Shown here in pieces: positions 24,839 through 33,530 of a stretch of DNA of 45,308 nucleotides (within the stretch, counting starts at the first letter, position 1; every line of letters starts with the position of its first letter). This DNA comes from Acidimicrobiaceae bacterium (GTDB lineage Bacteria > Actinomycetota > Acidimicrobiia > Acidimicrobiales > RAAP-2), in the NCBI GenBank assembly GCA_003133325.1, contig PKXA01000069.1, forward strand, positions 89,887 to 135,194, in the 5' to 3' direction. The translations under genes were made by a program, and so were the position numbers. The notes beneath the pieces are model-generated. The model was given only the letters and a program-made list of their open reading frames with translations. It did not search any database and was not told the origin of the DNA.

Positions 24839-26143
24839 TCAAGTCCCTTTGCCCACACGCTGCATCTCCAGCCCGGTACTTGACACGGAAAGCCCTCTCA
24901 TGTTGCTCGCTACGAGCTGGTTGTACTCTCCGGTGAACACCGGATAGGAGGCTGCGTCGAGTTGAGGCGACCAGGTGAGGTAGCCGAAGAACGCCCTCGC
25001 CCCGTCGAAGAACGAGACGTAGGTGAACCCCTGCGCACGCACATACGTCGCCATCGCAGACAGGTACTTCACGTCCAATGGCTCCCAGAAGCTGTAGCTC
25101 TTCACCTTTAGCTCCTCCGGTGCCCCTTGCGGACCGGCTCCGGCTGTTTCCGCGGCAGTGGGCTTGTCGAGCCACGTCTCGTCCATGACGAGACCCCTGC
25201 CGGCCGCGTCCGCGGCGCTGACATCGGTCTTCAGATTGGCGATCTGCGCTGGACCGAGAGGGTAGACGTGCACGCCGAGGTAGTCGATCGACGTATGCGC
25301 CAGCAGAGCTTGGTCGATGGCTGGGGTCGTCCAGGTGCCTGTGCCGGCACCGACCTCGGTGCTACCCCGATTCAGGCCCGTGAGTTCTTCCGTCACTACC
25401 TGAACAGCCGCCGTGGGAGTGTTGATGTCGATGCCCAGCGCGTCGGAGAACGTGTCGGTTTCGTCGAGCAGCGAAAGGTAAGTCGGGTGGAGATCATCGA
25501 TGATGAGTTGTGCCTGGACCCGCTGCTCGCCGGCATAGGTGTCGATGGTGAGGCCGGCGTAGCTGATCGACAGGGAGGTGAGCGGGGTGCCCGAGAAGAC
25601 CGGGTTCTCCTCAACCGATAGCACCATGTGGTGCGCCCGCACCTGCTGGGCCACCCCTTCGTAGAAGTTCAGGTACTCCGAGCTGTCCGGGGTGGTCGGC
25701 AACAGTAGGGGGAAAGAGACGTCAACTGTGACCCCTTGCACACCGAGGGCCGAGAACGCGTCGAGCTCGGAGGTGACACCGGAGATCGCCGAGGAGGTGA
25801 GAAGTCCCGATCCAATGTTGCCGTTGGCGGCCAGCAGTTCAGTGCCGATCGTTGTTGACGGTTGTTTCTGTGGTGTGCCGACCTCAGACGCGAACCCATC
25901 CACCTCAGATTGGATTCGGCCGTACTGCGATTGGTACTGGGTAGGGATGGGCCCAGGCGGTTGTGAGATGGGAGTGAGATGGGGGCTGTTCGGTGGCGAT
26001 GATGGACGCGTCGTTGTGGTGGTGGGTGAGCCCGTCGGGCTCGAGCAGGCGCCCAGGACGAGCGCACTGCCGGCGACCACCACGAGGAACGCCATCCATC
26101 GGCACCGGGGCGGCTTTGGTGCTGATTGACCAGATTTCCCCAT
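24839..26143 (-). CDS. lipoprotein with a TIM-barrel glycosidase-like domain
   Basis: A signal sequence with a lipobox is clear (MAFLVVVAGSALVLGACSSP, Cys at about residue 32), followed by a Thr/Pro/Ser linker (TGSPTTTTTRPSSPPNSP). The 380-residue mature domain has the rhythm of a clan GH-A barrel: VQGVTVDVSFPLLLP, MVLSVEENPVF, YLSLLDETDTFSDALG, IDYLGVHVYPL, RGLVMDETWLDKP and FTYVSFFDGARAFFGYL. Glutamates in LLDETDT and MDETW sit where acid/base and nucleophile would be expected; this assignment is inferred. I cannot name the GH family. The ATG at 26143 gives a standard lipoprotein N terminus, although the frame is open up to 26368. Confidence 0.7.
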   Translation of the reverse strand: MGKSGQSAPKPPRCRWMAFLVVVAGSALVLGACSSPTGSPTTTTTRPSSPPNSPHLTPISQPPGPIPTQYQSQYGRIQSEVDGFASEVGTPQKQPSTTIGTELLAANGNIGSGLLTSSAISGVTSELDAFSALGVQGVTVDVSFPLLLPTTPDSSEYLNFYEGVAQQVRAHHMVLSVEENPVFSGTPLTSLSISYAGLTIDTYAGEQRVQAQLIIDDLHPTYLSLLDETDTFSDALGIDINTPTAAVQVVTEELTGLNRGSTEVGAGTGTWTTPAIDQALLAHTSIDYLGVHVYPLGPAQIANLKTDVSAADAAGRGLVMDETWLDKPTAAETAGAGPQGAPEELKVKSYSFWEPLDVKYLSAMATYVRAQGFTYVSFFDGARAFFGYLTWSPQLDAASYPVFTGEYNQLVASNMRGLSVSSTGLEMQRVGKGT

Positions 26144-26165
26144 TCTCGGAAAAGTACCAGGCCGA

Positions 26166-26198
26166 TGTGAGCGAACTGTGAGCGAACTGTGAGCGCTC
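26166..26198. repeat. three 11-bp direct repeats upstream of the lipoprotein gene
   Basis: TGTGAGCGAAC occurs twice exactly and a third time with changes at its last three bases. They lie 20-60 bases upstream of the lipoprotein ATG, on one face of the helix, and could be a regulator site. No promoter boxes can be fixed around them. Confidence 0.6.
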
Positions 26199-26472
26199 GG
26201 GATGACGGCGTAAGGCCCGTTGCCCCAGGTGCTCCGTTCGCTCACCTCGTGACGGTGTCGGTGACTCGCCTGTGGCGATGGTCTCAGATCTCCCATATCC
26301 CAGAATAATTGCATTTCTCTTGTCGTCCTCAGGGTCCACCGCTTCGCAGTTGGTCTCGTTGGGTCCACCAGAGTGGTGTACGAGGGATAGCCCGACCTGA
26401 GGGTCTCCCCGACGCGACGACCACCGCATCAATCTTCAAGAACCTACGAAAATTCACGAAGGAGAAGATGCG
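26199..26472. other. intergenic, probable IS256 left flank
   Basis: No gene is seen between the lipoprotein promoter repeats and the transposase stub. The AT-richer stretch around 26280-26330 may hold the lipoprotein promoter. The terminal repeat of the insertion sequence could not be identified. Confidence 0.4.
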
Positions 26473-26910
26473 GTGGAAATCACCAACACGATGGGCGCGT
26501 CAGCGCTCCTGCGCAAGTACCTGGAGTCCGATGCGGGTTACGACCTGCTGGCCGAGATGGTGAAGATGGCGGCCGAACTGCTGATGGACGCCGAGGTGGA
26601 CGTGCTCTGCAATGCCGCCTGCGGCGTCCGCACCGAGGACCGGGTGAACAGCCGGAACCGCCACCGGGAGCGGCGCTGGGACACCCGGGCCGGGACCTTC
26701 AACCTGGAGATCCCCAAGCTCCGCAAGGGCAGCTACCTGCCGGGCCTCCTCGAGCTCCGTCGGCGTGCCGAACAGGCCCTGGTCTCGGTGGTCTGCCAGG
26801 CCTACATCGAGGGCTTCTCGACCAGGCGGGTCGACGACCTGGTCAACACCACGTCGGAAGACTTCCCTCAATCCGAATGGCGGTGCCAGAGGGATCAGTT
26901 GGACACCTGA
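26473..26910 (+). pseudogene. IS256-family (Mutator-type) transposase, N-terminal fragment
   Basis: The first about 128 residues are typical of IS256 transposases: LAEMVKMAAELLMDAEVDVLCNAACGVRTEDRVNSRNRHRERRWDTRAG, then the hallmark [46 protein letters not shown]. After NTTSED the sequence stops resembling the family and ends about 20 residues later. The DDE catalytic domain is missing, so the element cannot transpose alone. GTG 26473 follows GGAGAAG. It marks the left edge of the TY-Chap/HD gene pair. Confidence 0.85.
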
Positions 26911-26949
26911 TCTACGCTGGCCGTGCGGGCAGCCAATGAAGGAGGCGGA

Positions 26950-28320
26950 GTGCCTAGATATCGATTCGATTGGGCGGCACTACCTGGTGGACTGTTGCGC
27001 GAGGTTCAGCGTGATCTCAAGTTGCCCGGTCCCGATCCAGCCGCGGCACTCAAGAGGGCTTTCGGTGCTCGACCTTCGGGTGAGTTCGTCAAGCAGGCCT
27101 GGGGGCCCCTGCGGGAGCGATGGATCGTCAAGGATCCTGTGGTGCGCAAGTCGGTCGTCTCGGAACTCCGAGCGAAGAGTCTGGGCCGCATGGAGACGAG
27201 AGTTGGTACGGCGAAAGGTGAGGTCGTCTATCTGCGTTCATGCCGGAACAGCCCGACATTGCGGTCTGTGGTTCTGGCGCATCTCCTGACTGCGGGCGAG
27301 GAGCTTCGCGCTCCCAAGGCCCCGGCTGCCGAAAAGGTGAACAATCGTGGCTCCTCCATCCTCGGCTCGTCGAAAGCATGGGCATCGTTGGCCGACGCAT
27401 TGGCGGTGACGCTGGCACAGCTGGAGGTCGACCAGTACCTGATTCTGAGCATCAGGGACAAACCCGATTACTTCGTCCAGTTTGCTCAGCAGGGTCCGTC
27501 CGGACTTCGGGCCGAGACCGTATCGAACGACTTTCTCGAGCAGTGGGAGCAACTCGATGATGACGCCCAGGCGCGACTGTCGTCGATCGGGTGGCAATCC
27601 CCGACATCAGGCAAAGGGAAAGGTCGGGACTCCATGGGGTCGCCGAACTATTTTCGGGACTGGGAGCTCCCTGTGCCATATCGAGAGATTGCCGATCTGG
27701 GAGTACAGACGCTGGACGATGTCCTCGAAGCCCGTCACCCGGGTCTTCTCGCCTACAGGGCGTTCGCCACGGGTGGCGCCGAGATCATCCTGCCAAATCT
27801 CGGATTGGTGAGAGAGAGGCCGCCGGCTCAAGCGCCTCAGCCAGCTCGTGCGCTGGCCCAGGCGGTACCGGCCAATCGTGAGGAGCTGCTCGAACAGGTG
27901 AAGGATGCGATGAAGGTCGTGCTCGGCCTCGACACGATCGTCACCGACGAGGAGGACGACATACCGGTGCGTGGCGAAACTGTCATCAGCTATGTGAGAG
28001 TCCAGAAGGACGCCCCGATCGTGTCCATATTCGCCCCGATCATCTGGGACATCGGCTCCCCTCCGGACATCCTCCAGGCTGTGAACGAGATCAACTCCTC
28101 CATCCGGTTCGGTCGCGCCGCCTGGGACGGAAAGGGCGTCGTGCTTGCGGCCGATGTGGTCGGATCTCCGCTCGTCACCGAGCAGTTGGCGACGGCCTTC
28201 AGGGCAGTGCTGTCGCTCGGAGACGAGTACGCGAAGAAGCTCCAGGAACGTTTCGGAGGCCGTGTGGCGCTGGGTCAGGCGCTGCCGCCAAGACAGGTTC
28301 CGACTGGCGGTTATCTCTGA
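26950..28320 (+). CDS. TY-Chap-like (T3SS chaperone/YbjN fold) protein (456 aa)
   Basis: No catalytic motif is seen. The N-terminal 75 residues (YRFDWAALPGGLLREVQRDLKL ... GEFVKQAWGPLRERWIVKD) are a charged helical domain. The middle part, LADALAVTLAQLEVDQYLILSIRDKPDYFVQFAQQGPSGLRAETVSNDFL, and the C-terminal part, VISYVRVQKDAPIVSIFAPIIWDIG to FGRAAWDGKGVVLAADVVGSPL, look like two copies of the YbjN/CesT-type peptide-binding chaperone fold called TY-Chap, which was described in comparative genomics of conflict systems. GTG 26950 has AAGGAGG just before it. It sits between two dead transposase stubs and is followed by an HD hydrolase on the same strand. Confidence 0.6.
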   Translation: MPRYRFDWAALPGGLLREVQRDLKLPGPDPAAALKRAFGARPSGEFVKQAWGPLRERWIVKDPVVRKSVVSELRAKSLGRMETRVGTAKGEVVYLRSCRNSPTLRSVVLAHLLTAGEELRAPKAPAAEKVNNRGSSILGSSKAWASLADALAVTLAQLEVDQYLILSIRDKPDYFVQFAQQGPSGLRAETVSNDFLEQWEQLDDDAQARLSSIGWQSPTSGKGKGRDSMGSPNYFRDWELPVPYREIADLGVQTLDDVLEARHPGLLAYRAFATGGAEIILPNLGLVRERPPAQAPQPARALAQAVPANREELLEQVKDAMKVVLGLDTIVTDEEDDIPVRGETVISYVRVQKDAPIVSIFAPIIWDIGSPPDILQAVNEINSSIRFGRAAWDGKGVVLAADVVGSPLVTEQLATAFRAVLSLGDEYAKKLQERFGGRVALGQALPPRQVPTGGYL

Positions 28321-28411
28321 TGTCAGGCGAGCGGCGATGCCGGCAACACCGTTGAACACGAATGCAGCCCGGCTCAGCGTGCTTGCGGCCGAGTGCGAAG
28401 GAGCAGGCAAC

Positions 28412-28993
28412 TTGAAGCTCACAGAACGATTCGACCGGGCACTGCTGCTTGCTTCCGAGCTGCATCGAAGTCAGATCCGAAAGGGCACCGAGATTCCCTA
28501 CATGGCTCACCTGATGGCAGTGTCGGCGCTCGTTCTCGAGAATGGCGGAACCGAAGATGAGGCCATAGCCGGGCTGCTGCACGACGCAGTGGAGGACCAG
28601 GGTGGTGCGGCGACATTGAGCCGGATCCGGGATGCCTTCGGGGATGACGTGGCCGAGATTGTGGCGGCCGCGAGTGACACCGATCAGACTCCCAAGCCTC
28701 CATGGCACCATCGCAAGGAGCAGTACCTCCTCCATCTCGAGAGCGCCAGTGTTCCTGTTCTGCGGGTCTCAGCGGCGGACAAGCTTCACAATGCCAGATC
28801 ACTCCTTGTGGACTTTCGCGTGGTCGGCGACGGGTTGTGGGAAAGGTTCAGCGCCCCAGTAGCCGAGCAACTCTGGTACTACCGATCGCTGGTTGACGTG
28901 TTCCAACGGCGGCTTGGTGGCACCTTGTCCTCCGAGCTCTCCCGGACAGTCGATGAACTCAGACTGTTGGCCAGTCCACAACATTCCGAGTAG
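28412..28993 (+). CDS. HD-domain small alarmone hydrolase-like protein (RelA/SpoT HD only)
   Basis: The HD motif set of RelA/SpoT-type hydrolases is present: ASELHRSQIRKGTEIPYMAHLMAVSALVLENGG, then AGLLHDAVEDQGG (HD and ED), and later RVSAADKLHNARSLL (the distal Asp). There is no synthetase, TGS or ACT domain, and the 193-residue length fits single-domain Mesh1/SAH proteins that hydrolyse (p)ppGpp or related nucleotides. TTG 28412 is preferred because GAAGGAG lies 8 bases upstream and the family normally begins right there; an ATG at 28337 would add 25 residues. It is probably cotranscribed with the TY-Chap gene. Confidence 0.78.
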   Translation: MKLTERFDRALLLASELHRSQIRKGTEIPYMAHLMAVSALVLENGGTEDEAIAGLLHDAVEDQGGAATLSRIRDAFGDDVAEIVAAASDTDQTPKPPWHHRKEQYLLHLESASVPVLRVSAADKLHNARSLLVDFRVVGDGLWERFSAPVAEQLWYYRSLVDVFQRRLGGTLSSELSRTVDELRLLASPQHSE

Positions 28994-29096
28994 GTGCACC
29001 ATTTCCAAGATGGCGGACGTTGGTTCCGACTGTTCGGTGGGGACCTCTGCATCCCCTCCAGTCGGACACGGACCGTCGATGATGCTCCTCTAGCTG

Positions 29097-29213
29097 TCAA
29101 GCCGCCTCGAGGTGGCCGGCCACCTCGGCAATCGGTTGGCCTTGGCCGAGGAGTTTGTCGCCCTCAGCCAACCTCCTGATGACCTGATCCGGTGTGTGCC
29201 GGCGATTCTTCAT
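29097..29213 (-). pseudogene. IS3-family transposase OrfA, N-terminal fragment (38 aa)
   Basis: ATG at 29213 opens MKNRRHTPDQVIRRLAEGDKLL and continues to GQPIAEVAGHLEAA before TGA. It matches the first helix-turn-helix of IS3 OrfA (RHTPEQIVRKLREADRLLAEG-x-x-x-AEV). The rest of OrfA and all of OrfB are absent. The bases before it carry TGACCTG and CAGGTCA as an inverted pair (about 29266-29289), perhaps the end of the element. Confidence 0.7.
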
Positions 29214-29432
29214 TGTGTGCGATCCTCCTCGCCCCATTCTGGGGCATCGGACTCTCACAGTGCGTTGACCTGGTTCAGGGGATCAGGTCACACCCACCCG
29301 TGACCGGACCCATCCCAGTCTCGAACTGGATATCGTCGACTTCCGCCGACCCACAAAGCTTGTCGGCGCATGCGATAGCGTCGCCTCTCAACATCTCGGT
29401 GTCCGGGAACGACCGGTTGAATAAGGAGAGGC

Positions 29433-30596
29433 GTGCAGGAGTTCAACCCTTATTCGAGACGACACCTCGGCAATCCGTTTCCCATCTACACGGAGCTGCG
29501 AGAGTCCCACCCGGTGTACCTCGACGAGCGACGTGGATTTTGGACGATCACTCGGTACGAGGATGTTCACGCGTGCCTCAAGGACTGGCGCTCGTTCTGT
29601 TCGGGACAGGGAATCACCCTTGACGGTTTCATCGGACTCAAGCCCATGCTCATCTTGATGGACCCGCCCCGCCACGATGAGCTGCGGCGGGTGATGCTCC
29701 ACGCATTCGCACCGAAGGTGATCGCGGGGATGGAGGCGACGGTGCGCCGCATCGCCACGGTGTTGGTCGACGATTTGGTGACGAGGGGACGAGCCGGCGA
29801 AGAGATAGACCTCGTTCAGGACTTCGGCGCTCCACTGCCGATCATGGTCATCGCTGAGATGCTCGGCATCGATCCGGCCGACCACGCCCAGTTCCGCCAA
29901 TGGTCGAACGGCATCATGTTGGCCAACGGACCCGACGCCGCCCAACTCCTCGAGTGCTACGGGGCGATCTTCGACTACTTCGAGTCGGTCGTGGTGGACC
30001 GACGAAGGGATCCGAGAGACGACCTCGTCAGCGCAATACTCCAAGCCGAAGTCGATGGGCAATCCCTCACCGACGACGAGGTGCTCGGGTTCTGCGCCCT
30101 GCTCCTCATCGCCGGGAACGAGACCACCGCCAATCTGCTCGGCAACATCGCCGTGATCCTCGACCAGCACCGTGACATCCGCCAACAACTAATCGACCAA
30201 CCAGAGCTGTTTCCGACCGCAGTAGAGGAGTTCCTCCGCTACGACGGCTCGGTCCCGACCTTGACCCGTACGCTGACGCGGGATGTCACGTTGCACGGCC
30301 AGCACCTCTCGGAAGGACAGAAGGTCCTGTTGGTGACCGCTGCTGCCAACCGCGATCCCCGCCAATTCGAGAATGCCGAGAGGGTGGACATCCGACGTGA
30401 TCCCAACCCCCACCTCGGGTTAGGTGTCGGCATCCACTACTGCATGGGTGCTCGCCTGGCCCGCCAGGAGGCGAGCCTCGGCTACCAGATCCTCCTCGAA
30501 CGCATGCCAGGTTACGAGGTCACCACCGACAAGGTGGAGTACATCAACACGCCCTCAGTACGAGGGCCGGTCCGGCTACCCATCACCATCGGATGA
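29433..30596 (+). CDS. cytochrome P450 (387 aa)
   Basis: A class I-type bacterial P450 without membrane anchor. The I-helix oxygen-activation motif is LIAGNETTANLLG; the K-helix ExxR is in VEEFLRYDG; the heme loop is LGLGVGIHYCMGARLAR with Cys as the thiolate ligand. The Phe that normally begins this loop (FGxGxHxCxG) is Leu here, seen in some actinobacterial P450s. GTG 29433 follows GGAGAG. A redox partner is not adjacent. It converges with a second P450 gene 108 bases away. Confidence 0.92.
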   Translation: MQEFNPYSRRHLGNPFPIYTELRESHPVYLDERRGFWTITRYEDVHACLKDWRSFCSGQGITLDGFIGLKPMLILMDPPRHDELRRVMLHAFAPKVIAGMEATVRRIATVLVDDLVTRGRAGEEIDLVQDFGAPLPIMVIAEMLGIDPADHAQFRQWSNGIMLANGPDAAQLLECYGAIFDYFESVVVDRRRDPRDDLVSAILQAEVDGQSLTDDEVLGFCALLLIAGNETTANLLGNIAVILDQHRDIRQQLIDQPELFPTAVEEFLRYDGSVPTLTRTLTRDVTLHGQHLSEGQKVLLVTAAANRDPRQFENAERVDIRRDPNPHLGLGVGIHYCMGARLARQEASLGYQILLERMPGYEVTTDKVEYINTPSVRGPVRLPITIG

Positions 30597-30704
30597 GCCA
30601 CAGCATTGTTCGGAACGCGTCACCCTGACCCGCTGAAGGCACCTGATCCTGTCCGGCAGTCGGACCAAGGGGCTGCCCCGACAGGGATTCGGGGTGCTTG
30701 GGAC

Positions 30705-31973
30705 TCAGCGCAGCGTGTAGGTGATCGGAAGGTGCTTGACGCCGCTCACGAAGTGCGCGGCCGACCATTGTGGCTCGCCGTCGAAATCGATGGTCGCCAC
30801 CCGCTCGAACACCTTGCCCAGCAGCGTCCGGATCTCGCGCCGGGCCACCTGGGCGCCGAGGCAGTAGTGGATCCCGAGCCCGAATGAGAGCAGTTTATCG
30901 GCATCGGGTCGGCCGATATCGAAGTGCATCGGGTCGGCGAACACGTCCTCGTCGCGGTTGGCCGACGGGTAGGACGTGAGCACGACGTCACCCTTGGGGA
31001 TGGTGACGCCGCCGAGCTCGAAGTCTTCCTGTGCCCACCGGAAGAAGCTGCGGACCGGGCTGGTCCACCGCAGGATCTCCTGGGCGGCGTTCCCGAGGAG
31101 GGAGGGGTCGTCCTCCAGCGCGCGCAGTTGGTCGGGATGGCGCAGAAGCTGCTCGAGCCCTCCAGAGAGAGCGAACGAGGTCGTGTCGTGGCCCGCAGTC
31201 GCCACGATGATGTAGTACCACAACCGCTCGATCTCGCCGAGGGGTTGGCCGTCGATCCGGCCATTGGCGATGACCGAGGCGAGGTCGTCGGTGGGGTGTT
31301 GCTGGCGGTCGGCCGTCAGCTCGTCGAAGTAGGCCTCGAACTTCCGGATGTTGCTGGTGACGAGCTCCAAGGGATCCGCGAAGTCGCCCAGGTACTCCGG
31401 GTCGGCAGCGCCGAAGAGCCCTTGGGTGAGCGAAAGCATCAGCGGCTCGTCGCTCTGCGGCACCCCGAAGATGCTCATGATGACCCGGAGGGTGAACGGC
31501 ACGGCCAGATCCGTGGCGAAGTCGCAGTGGCCGTCGAATTCGAGGAGCTTGTCGGCGAACTCGTCGGCGATCTCGTCGATTGCCGGCTGCAGCCCCTTGA
31601 CGGCGGCGGGCCGGAACCAGTCACTGGTGACCTGGCGGTACTGATCGTGCACCGTGCCGTGGAGTTGCACGAGGGTCCTCGGCAAGTCGATCCCGAGCGC
31701 GCCGAACATGTCGTACTGGAAGTCGGGGCCCGGAGCGGACCGCTCGGTGTTCCAGAACACGTCACTGCGGCGCGACACCGTGAACACGTCAGCGTGGCGG
31801 GTGATAGCCCAGAACGGCGGCCAACCCTCGGCCTCGACGCGCAGTACCGGAGCCTCGCGTCGTAGCTCGGCGACCGTGGCGTGCCACGCCTCCATGTCGC
31901 CGAACGCCTCGGGCGTGATGAGCACCAGGCCTCGGGGATCGGTGGTGCCGAGTGCGACAGGGATCAGTGACAT
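30705..31973 (-). CDS. cytochrome P450 (422 aa)
   Basis: A second soluble P450, clearly distinct from the one at 29433. Motifs: I-helix IVATAGHDTTSFALSGG, ExxR in AAQEILRWTSP, heme loop LLSFGLGIHYCLGAQVARRE. ATG 31973 has AGGAAGGA upstream; the frame remains open further up but the extra sequence is not P450-like. The N-terminal TPEAFGDMEAWHATVAELRREAPV resembles actinobacterial P450s acting on terpene or steroid-like compounds, but the substrate is unknown. The remnant and TetR gene upstream may belong to its control region. Confidence 0.92.
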   Translation of the reverse strand: MSLIPVALGTTDPRGLVLITPEAFGDMEAWHATVAELRREAPVLRVEAEGWPPFWAITRHADVFTVSRRSDVFWNTERSAPGPDFQYDMFGALGIDLPRTLVQLHGTVHDQYRQVTSDWFRPAAVKGLQPAIDEIADEFADKLLEFDGHCDFATDLAVPFTLRVIMSIFGVPQSDEPLMLSLTQGLFGAADPEYLGDFADPLELVTSNIRKFEAYFDELTADRQQHPTDDLASVIANGRIDGQPLGEIERLWYYIIVATAGHDTTSFALSGGLEQLLRHPDQLRALEDDPSLLGNAAQEILRWTSPVRSFFRWAQEDFELGGVTIPKGDVVLTSYPSANRDEDVFADPMHFDIGRPDADKLLSFGLGIHYCLGAQVARREIRTLLGKVFERVATIDFDGEPQWSAAHFVSGVKHLPITYTLR

Positions 31974-32004
31974 GGCATCCTTCCTAACAGGGTTCGATTG
32001 TTGC

Positions 32005-32379
32005 TCACCAGAGGACCGGCCGGGCACGGCAGGACCGGCTGGCTCTGACGCTACGGGTGTGGCCAGCGGTGATGCGGCGGCGGAGTACGTCGGGCATGTC
32101 GTGGCCTGCTCGATTGAAGTGGCGGGCGCGTTGGGAGAGGTATGGCCATGTGCGTCGAACTGCTGTGGCGAAGAGCCGGAGTCGGCGCTGGTCCCCTTCG
32201 GTCCAGGTGAGGCCGAGGACTTGTCGGGCCGATTCGAGCACCAGGGCGGTGCCGAACCAGATGTTGACGCGCATGATCGGCCTACCCACGATGGCCCGCA
32301 ACGGTCGGGGAACGCCTGGAGGTGGGTGCTCGCCTCGAGCGAGCCAGACAGCGGCACCGGGTGCATCAGTGCAACTCAT
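32005..32379 (-). pseudogene. possible C-terminal remnant of an MpaB/DUF2236 oxygenase
   Basis: The frame reads PPPGVPRPLRAIVGRPIMRVNIWFGTALVLESARQVLGLTWTEGDQRRLRLFATAVRRTWPYLSQRARHF, which resembles the last about 100 residues of DUF2236/MpaB-type oxygenases. The heme-binding first half is missing. The ATG at 32379 lies within the TetR operator and no ribosome site is obvious. If expressed it would be a 124-residue fragment; more likely it is what remains of a gene once divergent from the regulator. The family assignment is from memory of the pattern and is uncertain. Confidence 0.45.
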
Positions 32380-32388
32380 TGTGTTGCA
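32370..32388. promoter_or_regulatory. TetR-type inverted repeat
   Basis: TGCAAC, seven bases, GTTGCA, located 50 bases upstream of the TetR gene start and over the divergent remnant's ATG. Probable binding site of the TetR protein encoded next. Confidence 0.65.
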
Positions 32389-32437
32389 TAGTAGCAGCAG
32401 GGAGCGAGGTACGCTCAGCCTGGAGGAGGAGGTTCCT

Positions 32438-33100
32438 GTGGATTCGCCCCTGTCGATTCAAGGGCTGCTCGCCGACGATGCACTGCCGGCCGACGCGGTG
32501 GACGAGCGCATCCTCGACGCCGCGTTGGAGCAGTTCGCCCTGGTGGGCATCCGCCGCACCAGCGCTGACGACATCGCCCGGCGGGCGTCGGTGAACCGAA
32601 CGACGCTCTACCGGCGGATGGGCACCAAGGAACAGATCGTCCGCTCCGCTGTCCTCCACGAGACCCGGCGGATACTCACCCAGGTCGCAGCCGCGATCCA
32701 GGGCATCGACGATGTGTCCGAACGGATCACCCAAGGCTTCGTCGTCAGCATCACGATCCTGAGAGGCAACCCACTGTTTCGCCAGGTCCTCGCCTCGGAG
32801 CGTGAGGATACCCTGGTCTGGCTCACCATCGACGCCGGAGAAACACTCAAGATCGCCACCACATTCGTCGCCGCTCAGATCCGCCGCGCCTGGTCCGACC
32901 GGGGCCTGCCCGATGACGCCAACGCCGAACCGATCGCCGCGATCCTGGTACGTCTCGTCCACTCGCTCATACTCACCCCCGACGCTCCACCGGACCTGCA
33001 CAGCACCGAACAACTCCGCACCTTCGCCCTCTCCTACATACGGCCTCTGATCGACGGAGGAACGGCGGCATCGCTTTGCGAGATGGACGGGTCGAAGTAG
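32438..33100 (+). CDS. TetR-family transcriptional regulator (220 aa)
   Basis: The helix-turn-helix is RILDAALEQFALVGIRRTSADDIARRASVNRTTLYRRMGTKEQIVRSAV, a textbook TetR N terminus. The ligand domain is hydrophobic and not assigned. GTG 32438 has GGAGGAGGAGG 6 bases upstream; the frame stays open further back but without TetR features. The inverted repeat at 32370-32388 and the divergent oxygenase remnant and P450 on the other strand suggest it controlled a xenobiotic or lipid oxidation cluster. Confidence 0.9.
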   Translation: MDSPLSIQGLLADDALPADAVDERILDAALEQFALVGIRRTSADDIARRASVNRTTLYRRMGTKEQIVRSAVLHETRRILTQVAAAIQGIDDVSERITQGFVVSITILRGNPLFRQVLASEREDTLVWLTIDAGETLKIATTFVAAQIRRAWSDRGLPDDANAEPIAAILVRLVHSLILTPDAPPDLHSTEQLRTFALSYIRPLIDGGTAASLCEMDGSK

Positions 33101-33140
33101 ACCACCCGCCTGGCCGTGCGGAACTGGCCAGCGGAGAACT

Positions 33141-33479
33141 TCACCGGGCCGCCATGCAGTCCGGTATGACGAACCGGGAGTCGCCTCCGCTCCCCACCGC
33201 GATCACCATCTGCGGCGGCAAGAGGGTCCCCTTCCCAAACACCGCCCCCGTGAGCCGGCCGAACGCAATTGAGCGGTCACCACCTGGGTCGAACACGGCC
33301 GCGGTGGTCACTTCCCGACGGTCTCCGAGTCCCAATTCCCGGCCGAAACGCGGCGTGACGCCTTCCGGTCCCTGCGGATAGGGCACCGGGGAATGGAGCA
33401 TGGCGACCACACCGCCTACCATTGGTGCTTCCGGGGGGAACTTCGAATCGGCGATAGGCCGAATGCCAAGAAGCGCCAA
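33141..33479 (-). CDS. hypothetical protein (112 aa), doubtful
   Basis: A minus-strand frame with protein-like composition, less Arg/Ser-heavy than the shadow frames around it (VGGVVAMLHSPVPYPQGPEGVTPRF, GRLTGAVFGKGTLLPPQMVIAVG). It has only a TTG start at 33479 or an ATG about 20 codons later, no clear ribosome site and no recognised family. It occupies the otherwise empty 430 bases between the TetR gene and the secreted protein. Could be a gene fragment. Confidence 0.3.
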   Translation of the reverse strand: MALLGIRPIADSKFPPEAPMVGGVVAMLHSPVPYPQGPEGVTPRFGRELGLGDRREVTTAAVFDPGGDRSIAFGRLTGAVFGKGTLLPPQMVIAVGSGGDSRFVIPDCMAAR

Positions 33480-33530
33480 TCACAGAGTAGGTCTTGGGTG
33501 ACGCTGCACTGCAGAACGCAAGGGGACGTC

